DNA of 64,000 nucleotides from Paenibacillus plantarum. GTDB taxonomy: Bacteria; Bacillota; Bacilli; Paenibacillales; NBRC-103111. The DNA lies in the NCBI RefSeq assembly GCF_013141695.1, contig NZ_WHNY01000040.1, forward strand, positions 62,001 through 126,000, given 5' to 3'. The notes beneath the pieces are model-generated. The model was not told the origin of the DNA and searched no databases. It saw only the letters and a list, made by a program, of their open reading frames with translations. Position 1 is the stretch's first letter; each line of letters begins with the position of its first letter. Both the position numbers and the translations under genes were made by a program. This document shows positions 16,520 to 26,564 of the stretch, one piece after another.

Positions 16520-19500
16520 TTATTCCGTGGGAGGTATCGAATCAGCTGCTCGTAATTTAACAATGCCATTCGCCTCCTGCAGCACAATTCCGAAGTACCC
16601 GGATTCCAAGATCGGATTCGTCGTATCTACAAAATCAAATACCGTTACACCATCGATCTTAAATAAAACACGAACTGTTCCGCCGGATTCATTTACGGCC
16701 CCCAGTTCTACGTTGTACCATTGACCAGAGGTTAGAATGACATCATTATTAGGCACAACAGCTAGATTTCCATAGCTGATCCCACCATTACGCTTTTGCA
16801 GCTCCAACTGGTCGCCCTTAATGACAATAAAATAAGAATCCGTGTTTGCGACTTTGGTTGCTATGACATCTTTGCTGGATTGTCTTATTACAAAACCATT
16901 CCATTGCACCAAATCCTCCAAATAGAAATCAAATGTCAGGATTTCGCGAAGATCGACCTTTTCATTATAAACAATCTCAGTAACACTGCCTGTAACCCCC
17001 ATGGATAATTCATATACGTTTTGAGTAACAGCTATACGGGGCGGTACGGCATCACCGGTTTCACTCCATTTAACGAGATCGATATCGAAAGTCCGGAAGG
17101 CAATATTCCTCTGTGAAACTGCTTCCTGTATCGCCTGCCATAGTATTTCGGTTGCCGTGTTCACCTCCTCTTGCAGCTTGGACTCCGCTTCTGCCAAAAT
17201 CAGCTCTGCATCAGCAATTGCGGACTCAAGCGCAGACTTGGCACCAAATACGTATTGTCCAGGGTCAATTCCTTCCTCTATTGTTCCCGCTAAAGCCACT
17301 GCTCGGGTAATTGCGAGTTCCAAATTGGTCGTGTCGGCTTTGTTTGCTGCCAGATACTCCTCAAACGTCATTGTCGTAAATGAATTTGCTTGGCTGTGGC
17401 TGACCGGTGTACCTATTCGAGAATTTGCATACGTAGCAGCTGTAACCGTCCAATAATAGGTTTGGTCATATTGGAAATAAGCATCGTTTGCCAAGCGATG
17501 GAAAGCCTTTTCTGTATCAATAACTTTCACGTTTTGCGTCAATTCTTCGTCCGTAGCCACCGTAACAATGTAATGATCTGCTCCAGCCGCTGGGGTCCAT
17601 TGTAGTAAGACATCACCTGAATACACTTCCCCATGACTGCCATTAATAGGACCGTACTGGTTGAAGTCTCCTATCCCCCTCTTGGTTCCGATAATTCCTA
17701 TTTGCTCGAATGGAATCGGGTTATACTCGAACTCTAGCTCCATGCCACTCTTCAGGGAAAAGTTTCCATTAGCAGAGTCGACAAAAGGATCTATATCCGT
17801 TACCAAATTAGGTTCTACCGTATGATTTGTTCCGTTGGCTATTATATTTTTGTGATCATAGGATATATTCCCGATAAATGCGTTGCCATTGGCTTTTACA
17901 AGCTCACGTTCCTTGGCCGTTATTACATAAGCACTGCCCAGAGTTGCCCGTTCGGCAAGTACCTCCTGCATCTTATCGTAATAGTCACACAGCGCAGGCT
18001 GTCTATTTCTCAAGGCAGCTTTTGCTGTGCTTGACATACTTTGATACAGGTTATAACTAGATTGCAAAAGTGGAGCTCGGAGTAGACGCTGTGGCAGTGT
18101 AAAGGTGTCAAAATTAGAGCTTCCCCATATGGAGGCAATTGAATTTGGCCTGCCATGCATGACGATGTTATTCGTCACAACATTGTCTCCACCAGAATTT
18201 GTGAAAAATCCAGTGGGAATGTTATTCATTACATTTCCGTATACATAATTCTCAGATGAGCTTTCGTCAAAATAAATGCCATGCGGATTGTAGCTCTCCG
18301 ATGAAATACCGATGTCATGAATATAGTTGTAGCGATAATGATTGCCTTTGGACACTGGAAAGCCTATGGCGTAAATTGCCGCGCTATCATAAGTTTCTAC
18401 GGGTCCGCCGACAATCTCGTTATACTCGACGATTGACTCGTTGACATTGGTGGTATAAATGCTGACACCGTAAGTGCCTTGAATCAAATTGTGCGAGACT
18501 ACATTGCCTACGCCATTTAAGTGAACATATCCGAACTCGGGATTAAGTCGGCCGGTATTGTAAATATAGCTGTTTTGCAGAAAGTTATGATCCGGCGTGA
18601 AATCAAAATAATCGGAATCCGTAGTAAAACTCGCGGGATTATTCCCAGTATCGTGAATGGTGGATTGGATTAGTCCACTTTCTTTGCCGGCTATAACGAC
18701 ACCGGTTTGTGCAACATACTGCACGGTGCTATTCTGGACAACCGTCTTGTAATTGTTGTTATCCATTACAATCCCATTTTTGCCGCCGTATTCAATGATT
18801 AAGCCATTTAATACGACATTTCGTGTCCCTTTTAATTGCACAATATCATGAGGTTTGGACACAAATGTCACTTTTGCAAATGTTAAATCATGAATCGGAT
18901 ACATATACAAAAGTCCATTCACCGTATCAAGAAAGAACTCGCCAGGTACATCCAGTTCCTCAAGCACATTATAATAATAGTAGGTCTGATCGGGGCCGCT
19001 TAATGCACCGAGAGTAGTCCCTCCAGCCAGCTTAATGCTGGATGAACTTTGCTTAATGTCGGAAATACGCAGATTTCGTGTATCCCATTCCGCAAACAAT
19101 GATCCATTCAGCCAAATGTTGTCATTATCCAGCCATTTAAAGGGTCTATTATTCTGCTCAACAAATTCAATGCCTGTAGAACTCGCATTCGTACCTTGAG
19201 CAAAACTGCTGTAACTAGCTGTTATTGGCCCAATATCGAGCACCTTTCCAAGTGGAAGCTTGGTAACATTGGGATAACGAGCCAACCTCATCGCCTCGCC
19301 ATCCATAAATACCTGGTAAGTCGGACCGCCAGGCCGGCCAGAAACGATAGAGCCGTAGTCAGTAATGCCAAGTGCTCGCAAATCAGCCACTACAATATGA
19401 TCCAATGCTGTGGAAGGCAATCTTTCTCTTAACGACTCATCTGTTACAGGGGAGAATTCGTCGCCACTTATTTCGACACCACTTGCGATATGCACTTCAT

Positions 19501-22500
19501 CATTCATATACGCGCTTAGGATCACAGGCGATTCGTCGGTTCCAGAATGTTTCTCGCCCAATACAATGGGTTCTTCCGAGATATAAGTACCTTCACGCAG
19601 ATAGATCACAATCCCTTTAACGTTCAAACTGGCCCGAATCAAGGGAATGTAGCTCAATGCCTTTTGAATCGTACGCAATGGCGCTAATTTCCTGCCGCTA
19701 TTGGTGTCGCTTCCATTCGGTGCAACATAAATCTCTACTTCGCCTTGAACTGCTGCTGGTACAATGACGTTGGCAGCTTCTGCAGCGTCACCAAGCTCCT
19801 CTAACCGCTGTTCATACCGATCGAATACAGATTCGCCATCCAGATCAGCATCATAGCTTGCCGGCAACCCCAAATCGACGTCCAGCGGTGTGCCATCCGT
19901 TCCTCTCTGCCCGATCGAGAAGCCATCATCGGACAATTTCCAGTAGACATCGGTTGAACCATCGCCTGGTTCATAACCTAATGAATACTGGAATGGAATC
20001 TGCAAGGCAAACAGATTGGCTGTACCGTATGGGGCGGTGATAAGCGGTACATCCATCACATACTGATCTTGCGTCTTCAACACCGAAAGTCCTATCGCCG
20101 GCAATGCACCGGGATTAAACTCCAGCTTCAGGCGGCTATCATCCGTCAGCTTTAGACCGTCCAAGCTGCTCCAAAAAGCCGCATTCGCACTACCCAACTT
20201 CAAGTAAGAGTGGCTCAGTTTCAGCACATCTGCATTTCCCAGCGTACTCCCTGGACTTGCTAATGCTTCTTCAGTCCCGAACCCGTCCAGCACCACTGTT
20301 CTTTCTCCGACGACATTCGCTCCCGTCGCTGAACCATAAATGGATCCTGCTGTTGCATTTTGATAGACAGCGACCGTCACATTTCCAAACAAGGTTGGCG
20401 TATAGGACATGTTGCTGCCGCTTGGTGGCCGGACATATGGATTGGCACCATATACAGCAGCTGTCACCGTTCCACCTTTGATGTTGATATCAACACCTTC
20501 ATAAACGGTCCCCTCTTTATGGGCCCCATAGATATTGCCTACCGTTCCCCCGTTCATGTCAATCTTCACGCTTTTCTGATGAGGATTATCTGTATTCCCC
20601 CACCCCGTTCCGAAAATATTGCTCACCGTCCCGCCGTCCATCGTAATGTGGCTGCTGTAATTCTTCGCCCGCAGGATCGCGCCTTGATAGTAGGAACCGC
20701 CTCCGTATACATTGTCGTATTTCCCACTTTCAATCCTGATCGATGTATGGTTGATCGGAGTTGCGAGTCCGACATCCGCATTCGTCCCACCGTATATATC
20801 CTTTACAACCCAATTCCCCGACGCATTGGAGTTGATGCCTTTTCCAAAGTGAATCGCATGGTATCCTCCAAACAATGTCGCCAGCGCTGAGGAGACGACG
20901 AGCTTCTCCAGCTTCGTGTCGCCAAATAGATGCAGTACTTTGTTGTTGAACGCCAAACTCCCGGTGGATGTGTAATCCTCCTCATCGTATTGGCTTGTAA
21001 GCACGACTAGCCCCTGATGAGCGGGTAAAGCATAGGCATCTGCCCTGTTCGCCGGTTTCGCCAGCCCTGTGTCACTTGAAATCGATACAGGTCCGGCAAT
21101 GACGATCACCGCCTTTTCACCCACTTTCAAAGAACTAGCAAATGCTCCGTACGCCTCCGACAAATATTGATAGGCATTATTCCGTGACGTGCCGTCTTCA
21201 GCCCCTGATCCCACGCCATCGACATACACCACGTAATCTGCTGGCGATTCGGAAGGGTCGGAGCTTTGAGACAATTGCCAACGGGCATCGGTTGACGCAT
21301 CGCCTGGTTCATAACCTAATGAATACTGGAAAGGAGTCTGTAGAGCAAACAGATTGGCTGTACCGTATGGGGCGGTGATAAGCGGTACATCCAGCACATA
21401 CCGTGCTTGCGTCTTCAACACCGAAAGTCCTAGCGCCGGCAATGCACCGGGATTAAACTCCAACTTCAGGCGGCTATCATCCGTCATCTTCAAACCTTCC
21501 AAGCTGCTCCAAAAAGTTGCGTTCGCACTACCCAACTTCAAGTAAGTGTGGTTCAGCTTCAGCACATCTGCATTTCCCAGCGTACTCCCTGGACTTGCTA
21601 ATGCTTCTTCAGTCCCGAACCCGTCCAGCACCACTGTTCTTTCTCCGACCACATTCGCTCCCGTTGCTGAACCATAAATGGATCCTGCTGTTGCATTTTG
21701 ATAGACAGCGACCGTCACATTTCCAAACAAGGTTGGCGTATAGGACATGTTGCTACCGCTTGCAGGCCGGACATATTGATTGGCACCATATACAGCAGCT
21801 GTCACCGTTCCACCTTTGATGTTGATTTCAATACCTTCATAAACCGTTCCCTCTTTATGGGCCCCATAGATATAGCCTACCGTTCCCCCGTTCATGTCAA
21901 TCTTCACGCTTTTCTGGTGAGGATTATCTGTATTCCCCAACCCCGTTCCGAAAATGTTGCTTACCGTCCCGCCGTCCATAGTAATGTGGCTGCTGTAATT
22001 CTTCGACCGCAGGATCACACCTTGATAGTAGGAACCGCCTCCGTATACATTGTCATATTTCCCACTTTCAATCCTTATCGATGTATGGTTAATTGGGGTT
22101 GCGAGTCCGACATCCACATTCGTCCCACCGTAAATATCCTTTACAACCCAATTCCCCGACGCACTCGAGCTGATGCCTTTTCCAAAGTGAATCGCATGGT
22201 AGCCTCCAAACAATGTCGCCAGCGCTGAGGAGACGACGAGATTCTCCAACTTCGTGTCGCCAAATAGATGGAGTACCTTGTTGTTGAACGCCAATGTCCC
22301 GGTGGATGTGTAATTCTCCTCATCGTATTTGCTTGTAAGCACGACTAGCCCCTGATGAGCCGGTAAAGCGTAGGCATCTGCCCTGTTCGCCGGTTTCGCC
22401 AGCCCTGTGTCATTTGAAATTGATACGGGTCCGGCAATGACGATAACAGCCTTTTCACCCGCTTCCAACGAACTAGCAAATACTCCGTACGCCTCCGACA

Positions 22501-22714
22501 AGTATTGAAATGCATGATTCCGTGTCGTGCCGTCTTCAGCCCCTGATCCCACGCCATCGACATACACCACGTAATCTGCTGGCGATTCGGAAGGGTCTGG
22601 ATCATCGGCATATAGGGCGACTGGAAAAAGTTGAAGCACTAGTATCCATGTCAGCAAAATGCTAACTATCCGTTTGTTTACACGTATTCTCATTCTAGTT
22701 TGCTGATCTTTCAT
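16520..22714 (-). CDS. Giant secreted beta-helix protein with a 446-residue tandem duplication
   Basis: A 2,064-residue exported protein. The signal peptide (VNKRIVSILLTWILVLQLF then an ALYA-type cleavage site) ends near residue 37. Residues about 40-485 and 486-930 are two highly similar copies of one domain, each starting DYVVYVDGVGSGAEDGT and rich in GG-x-I-x-G turns (GGTVSNIFGTG, NGGTVG-YGAHKEGT), as in parallel beta-solenoids. At about residue 990 a pectate-lyase-like right-handed beta-helix starts with YVAPNGSDTNSG and runs to about 1520 (NGLIIEYGGKNGIVMD, NEIVGGPVETYDSAAIYA). Then come an FN3-like module (about 1690-1780), an alpha-helical FIVAR-like stretch, and a C-terminal concanavalin/LamG-like module (about 1880-2064). 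No cell-wall anchor is seen. The ATG at 22714 has GGAGGG 8 nt upstream. Located between the binding lipoprotein and the isomerase genes, it is a plausible extracellular polysaccharide-binding or -cleaving enzyme; the catalytic residues are not identified. Confidence 0.85.
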   Translation of the reverse strand: MKDQQTRMRIRVNKRIVSILLTWILVLQLFPVALYADDPDPSESPADYVVYVDGVGSGAEDGTTRNHAFQYLSEAYGVFASSLEAGEKAVIVIAGPVSISNDTGLAKPANRADAYALPAHQGLVVLTSKYDEENYTSTGTLAFNNKVLHLFGDTKLENLVVSSALATLFGGYHAIHFGKGISSSASGNWVVKDIYGGTNVDVGLATPINHTSIRIESGKYDNVYGGGSYYQGVILRSKNYSSHITMDGGTVSNIFGTGLGNTDNPHQKSVKIDMNGGTVGYIYGAHKEGTVYEGIEINIKGGTVTAAVYGANQYVRPASGSNMSYTPTLFGNVTVAVYQNATAGSIYGSATGANVVGERTVVLDGFGTEEALASPGSTLGNADVLKLNHTYLKLGSANATFWSSLEGLKMTDDSRLKLEFNPGALPALGLSVLKTQARYVLDVPLITAPYGTANLFALQTPFQYSLGYEPGDASTDARWQLSQSSDPSESPADYVVYVDGVGSGAEDGTSRNNAYQYLSEAYGAFASSLKVGEKAVIVIAGPVSISSDTGLAKPANRADAYALPAHQGLVVLTSQYDEEDYTSTGSLAFNNKVLHLFGDTKLEKLVVSSALATLFGGYHAIHFGKGINSNASGNWVVKDIYGGTNADVGLATPINHTSIRIESGKYDNVYGGGSYYQGAILRAKNYSSHITMDGGTVSNIFGTGWGNTDNPHQKSVKIDMNGGTVGNIYGAHKEGTVYEGVDINIKGGTVTAAVYGANPYVRPPSGSNMSYTPTLFGNVTVAVYQNATAGSIYGSATGANVVGERTVVLDGFGTEEALASPGSTLGNADVLKLSHSYLKLGSANAAFWSSLDGLKLTDDSRLKLEFNPGALPAIGLSVLKTQDQYVMDVPLITAPYGTANLFALQIPFQYSLGYEPGDGSTDVYWKLSDDGFSIGQRGTDGTPLDVDLGLPASYDADLDGESVFDRYEQRLEELGDAAEAANVIVPAAVQGEVEIYVAPNGSDTNSGRKLAPLRTIQKALSYIPLIRASLNVKGIVIYLREGTYISEEPIVLGEKHSGTDESPVILSAYMNDEVHIASGVEISGDEFSPVTDESLRERLPSTALDHIVVADLRALGITDYGSIVSGRPGGPTYQVFMDGEAMRLARYPNVTKLPLGKVLDIGPITASYSSFAQGTNASSTGIEFVEQNNRPFKWLDNDNIWLNGSLFAEWDTRNLRISDIKQSSSSIKLAGGTTLGALSGPDQTYYYYNVLEELDVPGEFFLDTVNGLLYMYPIHDLTFAKVTFVSKPHDIVQLKGTRNVVLNGLIIEYGGKNGIVMDNNNYKTVVQNSTVQYVAQTGVVIAGKESGLIQSTIHDTGNNPASFTTDSDYFDFTPDHNFLQNSYIYNTGRLNPEFGYVHLNGVGNVVSHNLIQGTYGVSIYTTNVNESIVEYNEIVGGPVETYDSAAIYAIGFPVSKGNHYRYNYIHDIGISSESYNPHGIYFDESSSENYVYGNVMNNIPTGFFTNSGGDNVVTNNIVMHGRPNSIASIWGSSNFDTFTLPQRLLRAPLLQSSYNLYQSMSSTAKAALRNRQPALCDYYDKMQEVLAERATLGSAYVITAKERELVKANGNAFIGNISYDHKNIIANGTNHTVEPNLVTDIDPFVDSANGNFSLKSGMELEFEYNPIPFEQIGIIGTKRGIGDFNQYGPINGSHGEVYSGDVLLQWTPAAGADHYIVTVATDEELTQNVKVIDTEKAFHRLANDAYFQYDQTYYWTVTAATYANSRIGTPVSHSQANSFTTMTFEEYLAANKADTTNLELAITRAVALAGTIEEGIDPGQYVFGAKSALESAIADAELILAEAESKLQEEVNTATEILWQAIQEAVSQRNIAFRTFDIDLVKWSETGDAVPPRIAVTQNVYELSMGVTGSVTEIVYNEKVDLREILTFDFYLEDLVQWNGFVIRQSSKDVIATKVANTDSYFIVIKGDQLELQKRNGGISYGNLAVVPNNDVILTSGQWYNVELGAVNESGGTVRVLFKIDGVTVFDFVDTTNPILESGYFGIVLQEANGIVKLRAADSIPPTE
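19937..21274 (-). repeat. Internal tandem repeat, downstream (second) copy
   Basis: A 1,338-bp in-frame unit inside the beta-helix gene coding for about residues 486-930. It repeats the unit at 21275-22612 with very high nucleotide identity, including long silent-site matches. Boundaries are approximate. Confidence 0.88.
21275..22612 (-). repeat. Internal tandem repeat, upstream (first) copy
   Basis: First copy of the 1,338-bp unit (446 codons). The offset was measured from the identical segment CTGGCGATTC at 21241 and 22579. The proximity and silent-site identity indicate recent duplication or ongoing gene conversion. Confidence 0.88.
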
Positions 22715-22812
22715 CAATATTCCCTCCCCAATATAAAAATGGAGGAAGTGAAGATACTTATTCTCCACTCCCTCGGCTGTTAACAAAAGTTATTTCGCTC
22801 CATTATAATAAG

Positions 22813-24459
22813 TTATTTGTTCCAACGGTCGAAGGCCGCTTGGTATACGTCGACCAGATCTTTTGAACCGATTTTCTGCAAGGTAGCAATATACTCATCC
22901 CATTTGGAGATCGGTGTCTCGCCATAAATGAATTTGGCTTCTAGCTGTTCAGCGTATGTTTTGAGATCAGTTTGAATTTTATTGACTTTTTCCGTCTCCG
23001 CTGCTGTCAGAAAGACATTTGGATAAATTAGTTTTCCGTAAGGAATCTGGTTGTTCACGATATTCTGTGTTAAGAATATCGAATCTGGTGCTTCCTTATT
23101 ATTGGCTGAGAACTGATCTGTATAAGTCAAGCTCATATTGGTCACGAACTTCGAACGATAGGTATAGCTGTCAATATCTGCCGGAGCCTTAAATTGCCAT
23201 GTGTTGTCGCTATTCTTTACAACGCCTGCATCTTGGCGCAGCACACCCACCTCAGGACCAAAGCGAATGGACTGACCGCCTTCTGGCGTATAGGCGTAAT
23301 CAAATATACGCATGGTAGCTTCAGGATTTTTATTTTTGGACGTAATGGCCATTGAACTAAGTCCACCTAGCGTTACAATGCGTTGGACAGGCCACATTTT
23401 CGTATTATTTTGAGGACTGGTTAGTGGCGGAAAGCTCGGATAGTCGGTATATTTCTCTGCACCTACGGAAAGAACTGGTGATGCATCAAAGAAGAAACCC
23501 ACTAGTCCTTGCTGCGCTTTTCCCCGGTATGCTTGAATATTCTGTGTATAGTATTCCGGATCGATTAAGCCTTCTTTGAACAGCTTATTCATAAAGATCA
23601 AATATTCTTTATATTCTGGCTGCTGTGGCGCATAAATAACCTTGTTGCCCGTTTTATCTAAGGTAATGCCATTCCATGACCCTTCTACCAATCCAAGAGC
23701 ACTTAGAACAATCATGCTCAGCGGGTTTGATGTACTGCCCGAGGCTGGAATTTCATCCGCTTTGCCATTGCCATTCGGATCCTTCTCTTTAAACGCTTTC
23801 AGAACTGTATAAAATTCATCCAGTGTGGTAGGCATTTTCAAACCCAGCTTATCCAGCCATTGCTTGTTAATCCAATACCGTCCTATTGAAGCTTCTCGTT
23901 TCACCGGATTAACACCGGGAAGCGCATATATGTTACCTTTAGGATCCGTGATCGACTTTCTGATATCGGGATTTGCGTCCAAAAACTTTTTAATATTCGG
24001 TGCATACTTGTCGATTAGTTCATTCAAGCTAATCAGTTGTCCCTGCTGCCCATAATTCAAAACATCAGTAGATGTAAATGCATTGTTTGTCATAAAGAAA
24101 TCAGGCAATTCACCTGCAGCAAAGGCAAGATTCTTCTTTTCATTCCATGAAGCGTCGTCCACTTCCGTTGCAACGATTTTTCCTCCCAGCTTTTCTTCCA
24201 GATGTTTAGAAATCCAGAGGTCCTGCCAAGCACCCTGATTTGCCGCTTTTTTCACCATAATCGAGAGCTGTATGTTTTCATTGGATATCGGAAACCCAGT
24301 TGCATTAACTTTAGTTTTGGGAAGCTCTGATGCTTGTTTCCCTGTATCCGTAGGCTTAGCGGTATTCTGACTCTCGTTTTCACTATTACTGCTGCATGCT
24401 GTTACAATCAAACTCATTGCTAATGCAACTGCCATTGACGTTACAAACACCTTTTTCAT
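22813..24459 (-). CDS. Extracellular solute-binding lipoprotein of a sugar ABC transporter
   Basis: A 548-residue family 1 solute-binding protein of the large LplA/YtcQ type. The lipoprotein signal MKKVFVTSMAVALAMSLIVT precedes Ala-Cys, with Cys near residue 22 as lipidation site. Family features follow: IQLSIMVKKAANQGAW, then KYAPNIKKFLDANPDIRKS, a central YALPGVNPVKREASIG, and EIPASGSTSNP after KDPNGNGKAD. It captures an oligosaccharide outside and passes it to the two permeases encoded upstream. No ATPase is encoded nearby; such CUT1 systems commonly use a shared MsmX-type ATPase. GGAG is about 12 nt before the ATG. It is the third gene of the operon, 129 nt after the second permease. Confidence 0.9.
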   Translation of the reverse strand: MKKVFVTSMAVALAMSLIVTACSSNSENESQNTAKPTDTGKQASELPKTKVNATGFPISNENIQLSIMVKKAANQGAWQDLWISKHLEEKLGGKIVATEVDDASWNEKKNLAFAAGELPDFFMTNNAFTSTDVLNYGQQGQLISLNELIDKYAPNIKKFLDANPDIRKSITDPKGNIYALPGVNPVKREASIGRYWINKQWLDKLGLKMPTTLDEFYTVLKAFKEKDPNGNGKADEIPASGSTSNPLSMIVLSALGLVEGSWNGITLDKTGNKVIYAPQQPEYKEYLIFMNKLFKEGLIDPEYYTQNIQAYRGKAQQGLVGFFFDASPVLSVGAEKYTDYPSFPPLTSPQNNTKMWPVQRIVTLGGLSSMAITSKNKNPEATMRIFDYAYTPEGGQSIRFGPEVGVLRQDAGVVKNSDNTWQFKAPADIDSYTYRSKFVTNMSLTYTDQFSANNKEAPDSIFLTQNIVNNQIPYGKLIYPNVFLTAAETEKVNKIQTDLKTYAEQLEAKFIYGETPISKWDEYIATLQKIGSKDLVDVYQAAFDRWNK

Positions 24460-24588
24460 TTTCGTCCACGCTCCATTTGATTTATTAAATACCTGTCAAA
24501 CTTCCCCCAGTTTTTATTCCATACTTTTAGTTTTTTTACATAGACGATCAACTCCCTTCATTCTCCACCAGCTCAACACAGTTTGCAA

Positions 24589-25482
24589 CTACCCTTTGAT
24601 TGCGCCAACTAAGAATCCCTTCATGAAATACTTCTGCAGGAATGGATAGACAATCAGCAGCGGAAGCGATGAGACAATCACCAGACCGTATTTCATAATC
24701 TCCGCCATGTACATCTGTTTCATCTGACTTTCCATTTGATCAGTGGTCATATTAAGCATGTCGTTAACTTGATTAAGCACCAGAATTTCTCGCAGGATGA
24801 GCTGAAGCGGGTAAAGATCCCTATCTGACAAATAGATTAAAGCATCAAAAAATGAATTCCAATGAGACACACCATAGAATAAAGCCATCACTGCAATAAT
24901 TGGCTTCGATAAAGGCAGCACGATACGCAGAAACAAACGTGTATTCGAACAGCCGTCCATATGAGCGGATTCCTGAAGTTCAATAGGAATGCTTGTCTGA
25001 AAAAAGGTGCGTGTGATGATAATGTTCCACGTAAATGCCGCACTCGGCAACAGAAGCGCCCAGTACGTGTTTACTAGGCCAAGCTTCTTAACGACTAGAA
25101 ATGTTGGAATGAGCCCACCATGGAAAAACATCGTAAACACCAATAACAGTGTAAAAAAGTTCCTGCCCACCAAATCTTTTCTAGACAATGAGTAAGCACA
25201 AGTTAGCGTAATGAACAGATTGATAACGGTACCGACAACCGTATAAAAAATCGTATTTCGGTATCCAACCCATAGAGGGTTAAATCCAAAGATTCGTTGA
25301 TAGCCCTCGAAGGTCAGTCCTTTTGGCCATAGCCAAACTTCCCCGAGACTAACCCTGATTGGATCGCTGACTGACGCTGACATAATGAAAATGATTGGAT
25401 ATAACACGCATGCCGTTATTAGCAGCAACAATATGTTATTGACTTTGTTGAACAATTTATCTTTTCTCGTTTCGTAGAACAC
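24589..25482 (-). CDS. Carbohydrate ABC transporter permease (YtcP/LplC type)
   Basis: A 297-residue MalG-like inner-membrane permease with six predicted membrane segments, beginning with ILLLLITACVLYPIIFIMSA. The cytoplasmic EAA-type loop is IPIELQESAHMDGCSNTRLF with the conserved glycine, which docks the ATPase. FHGGLIPTFLV is characteristic of the LplC/YtcP subgroup that serves oligosaccharide, often pectin-derived, uptake. It follows the partner permease gene by 51 nt and forms a heterodimer with it. Confidence 0.92.
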   Translation of the reverse strand: MFYETRKDKLFNKVNNILLLLITACVLYPIIFIMSASVSDPIRVSLGEVWLWPKGLTFEGYQRIFGFNPLWVGYRNTIFYTVVGTVINLFITLTCAYSLSRKDLVGRNFFTLLLVFTMFFHGGLIPTFLVVKKLGLVNTYWALLLPSAAFTWNIIITRTFFQTSIPIELQESAHMDGCSNTRLFLRIVLPLSKPIIAVMALFYGVSHWNSFFDALIYLSDRDLYPLQLILREILVLNQVNDMLNMTTDQMESQMKQMYMAEIMKYGLVIVSSLPLLIVYPFLQKYFMKGFLVGAIKG

Positions 25483-25533
25483 GTTCCCACTCCTCGCATC
25501 ATCTATTTTAGAAGTTTAATTCAAGGGGCCACT

Positions 25534-26433
25534 TTACCAAAGGCTGCTTTGTTTCAAGCTTTTGGCTATTCTATTAACCATAACTAGGAGAATGAAATTG
25601 ATTATGGAATTAAATAATCCAACTGCTGAAGCGAAGCTATACTGGGATTGTTGAATCCCTCTTCGATAGACATAAGTAGTAATAATGTCGGATGACTCCA
25701 TATTGAGCGGATTCTGCATCAAATATATCTTTTCGAATCCGACGGACATTAAATTACCAACACTAAGGATAAGCAGAATGACAATCGTCGGGAAAATCCC
25801 CGGGATATTAATGTACCAAATTCGTTGCATACGAGAAGCGCCATCTATAACAGCGGCTTCATTGATTTGCGGATCAATTGTCGCTAACGCTGCCATATAG
25901 ATAATGGAGCTCCATCCAGCAGTTTGCCAAACCCCGGAGAATACATAAATCGTTTTGAACCACTCCGGAGAAGTAAGGAATGGGATCGGACTGCCTCCAA
26001 AAAAATAAATTACCTTATTGATTAAACCGGTCTGCGGTGAAAGAAAAAAAGTTAACATGGATACAAGCACGATCGTAGAGATGAAATGAGGTGCATATGT
26101 GATGGTTTGCACCGCCTTTTTAAAACGTGCACTTCTCAACTCGTTCATCATAAGTGCCAAGATGATAGGTACTGGAAAACCAATGACCAACGAATACACG
26201 GTTATTTCGATCGTATTTCTGAATAACTGCCAAAATAAATAAGAATTAACGAATTCACTAAAATGTTTAAGTCCTACCCATGAACTTCCCCAAATCCCTT
26301 GGGTAGTTACATAGTTCTTAAAGGCAATTTGCACACCGTACATCGGCCAATAATGAAATATCGCAAAATACAATAAAGCGGGTAATAGCAAGATATATAA
26401 TTCATAATTTTTTGTTAACGCTTTCCACTTCAT
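25534..26433 (-). CDS. Carbohydrate ABC transporter permease (LplB/YteP type)
   Basis: A 299-residue MalF-like permease. Membrane segments include YILLLPALLYFAIFHYWPMY at the N-terminus, followed by GVQIAFKNY, a hallmark of LplB/YteP proteins. The EAA loop is IDPQINEAAVIDGASRMQ. The ATG at 26433 has GAGGAG 8 nt upstream; the open frame continues 29 codons upstream through the promoter and is not used. It is the first gene of the transporter operon, directly behind promoter module C and divergent from the YesM/YesN genes. Confidence 0.93.
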   Translation of the reverse strand: MKWKALTKNYELYILLLPALLYFAIFHYWPMYGVQIAFKNYVTTQGIWGSSWVGLKHFSEFVNSYLFWQLFRNTIEITVYSLVIGFPVPIILALMMNELRSARFKKAVQTITYAPHFISTIVLVSMLTFFLSPQTGLINKVIYFFGGSPIPFLTSPEWFKTIYVFSGVWQTAGWSSIIYMAALATIDPQINEAAVIDGASRMQRIWYINIPGIFPTIVILLILSVGNLMSVGFEKIYLMQNPLNMESSDIITTYVYRRGIQQSQYSFASAVGLFNSIINFILLVMVNRIAKSLKQSSLW

Positions 26434-26454
26434 CTCGTCGTCTCCTCTTCTGTT

Positions 26455-26560
26455 ATAAAACGCTTTCAATAAATTGATTATATCGTGGGTTCCAATTGGG
26501 AAAATGCTAAATTTCTGCAATAAAACATCAAAAATTTTTACACCATATTAGATCCATCCA
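26455..26560 (-). promoter_or_regulatory. Promoter module C of the transporter operon
   Basis: Same architecture as modules A and B: GATCCATCCA at 26551-26560, TAAAACATC at 26521-26529, a -10 TATAAT at 26482-26477 (again 39 bp from the box), and a cre-like site at 26455-26468 (TGAAAGCGTTTTAT on the minus strand, 12 of 14 consensus positions). Outside these elements the sequence differs from A and B, so the shared parts look functionally conserved. The half-boxes are 2 bp closer together than in A and B. Confidence 0.75.
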
Positions 26561-26564
26561 TTCG

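Noticed and set aside
20360-22228. Pair of similar 176-codon plus-strand open frames (20360-20890 and 21698-22228)
   Set aside because: They are antisense shadows of the two tandem repeats in the beta-helix gene. They match each other only because the repeats do, and they have no ribosome sites.
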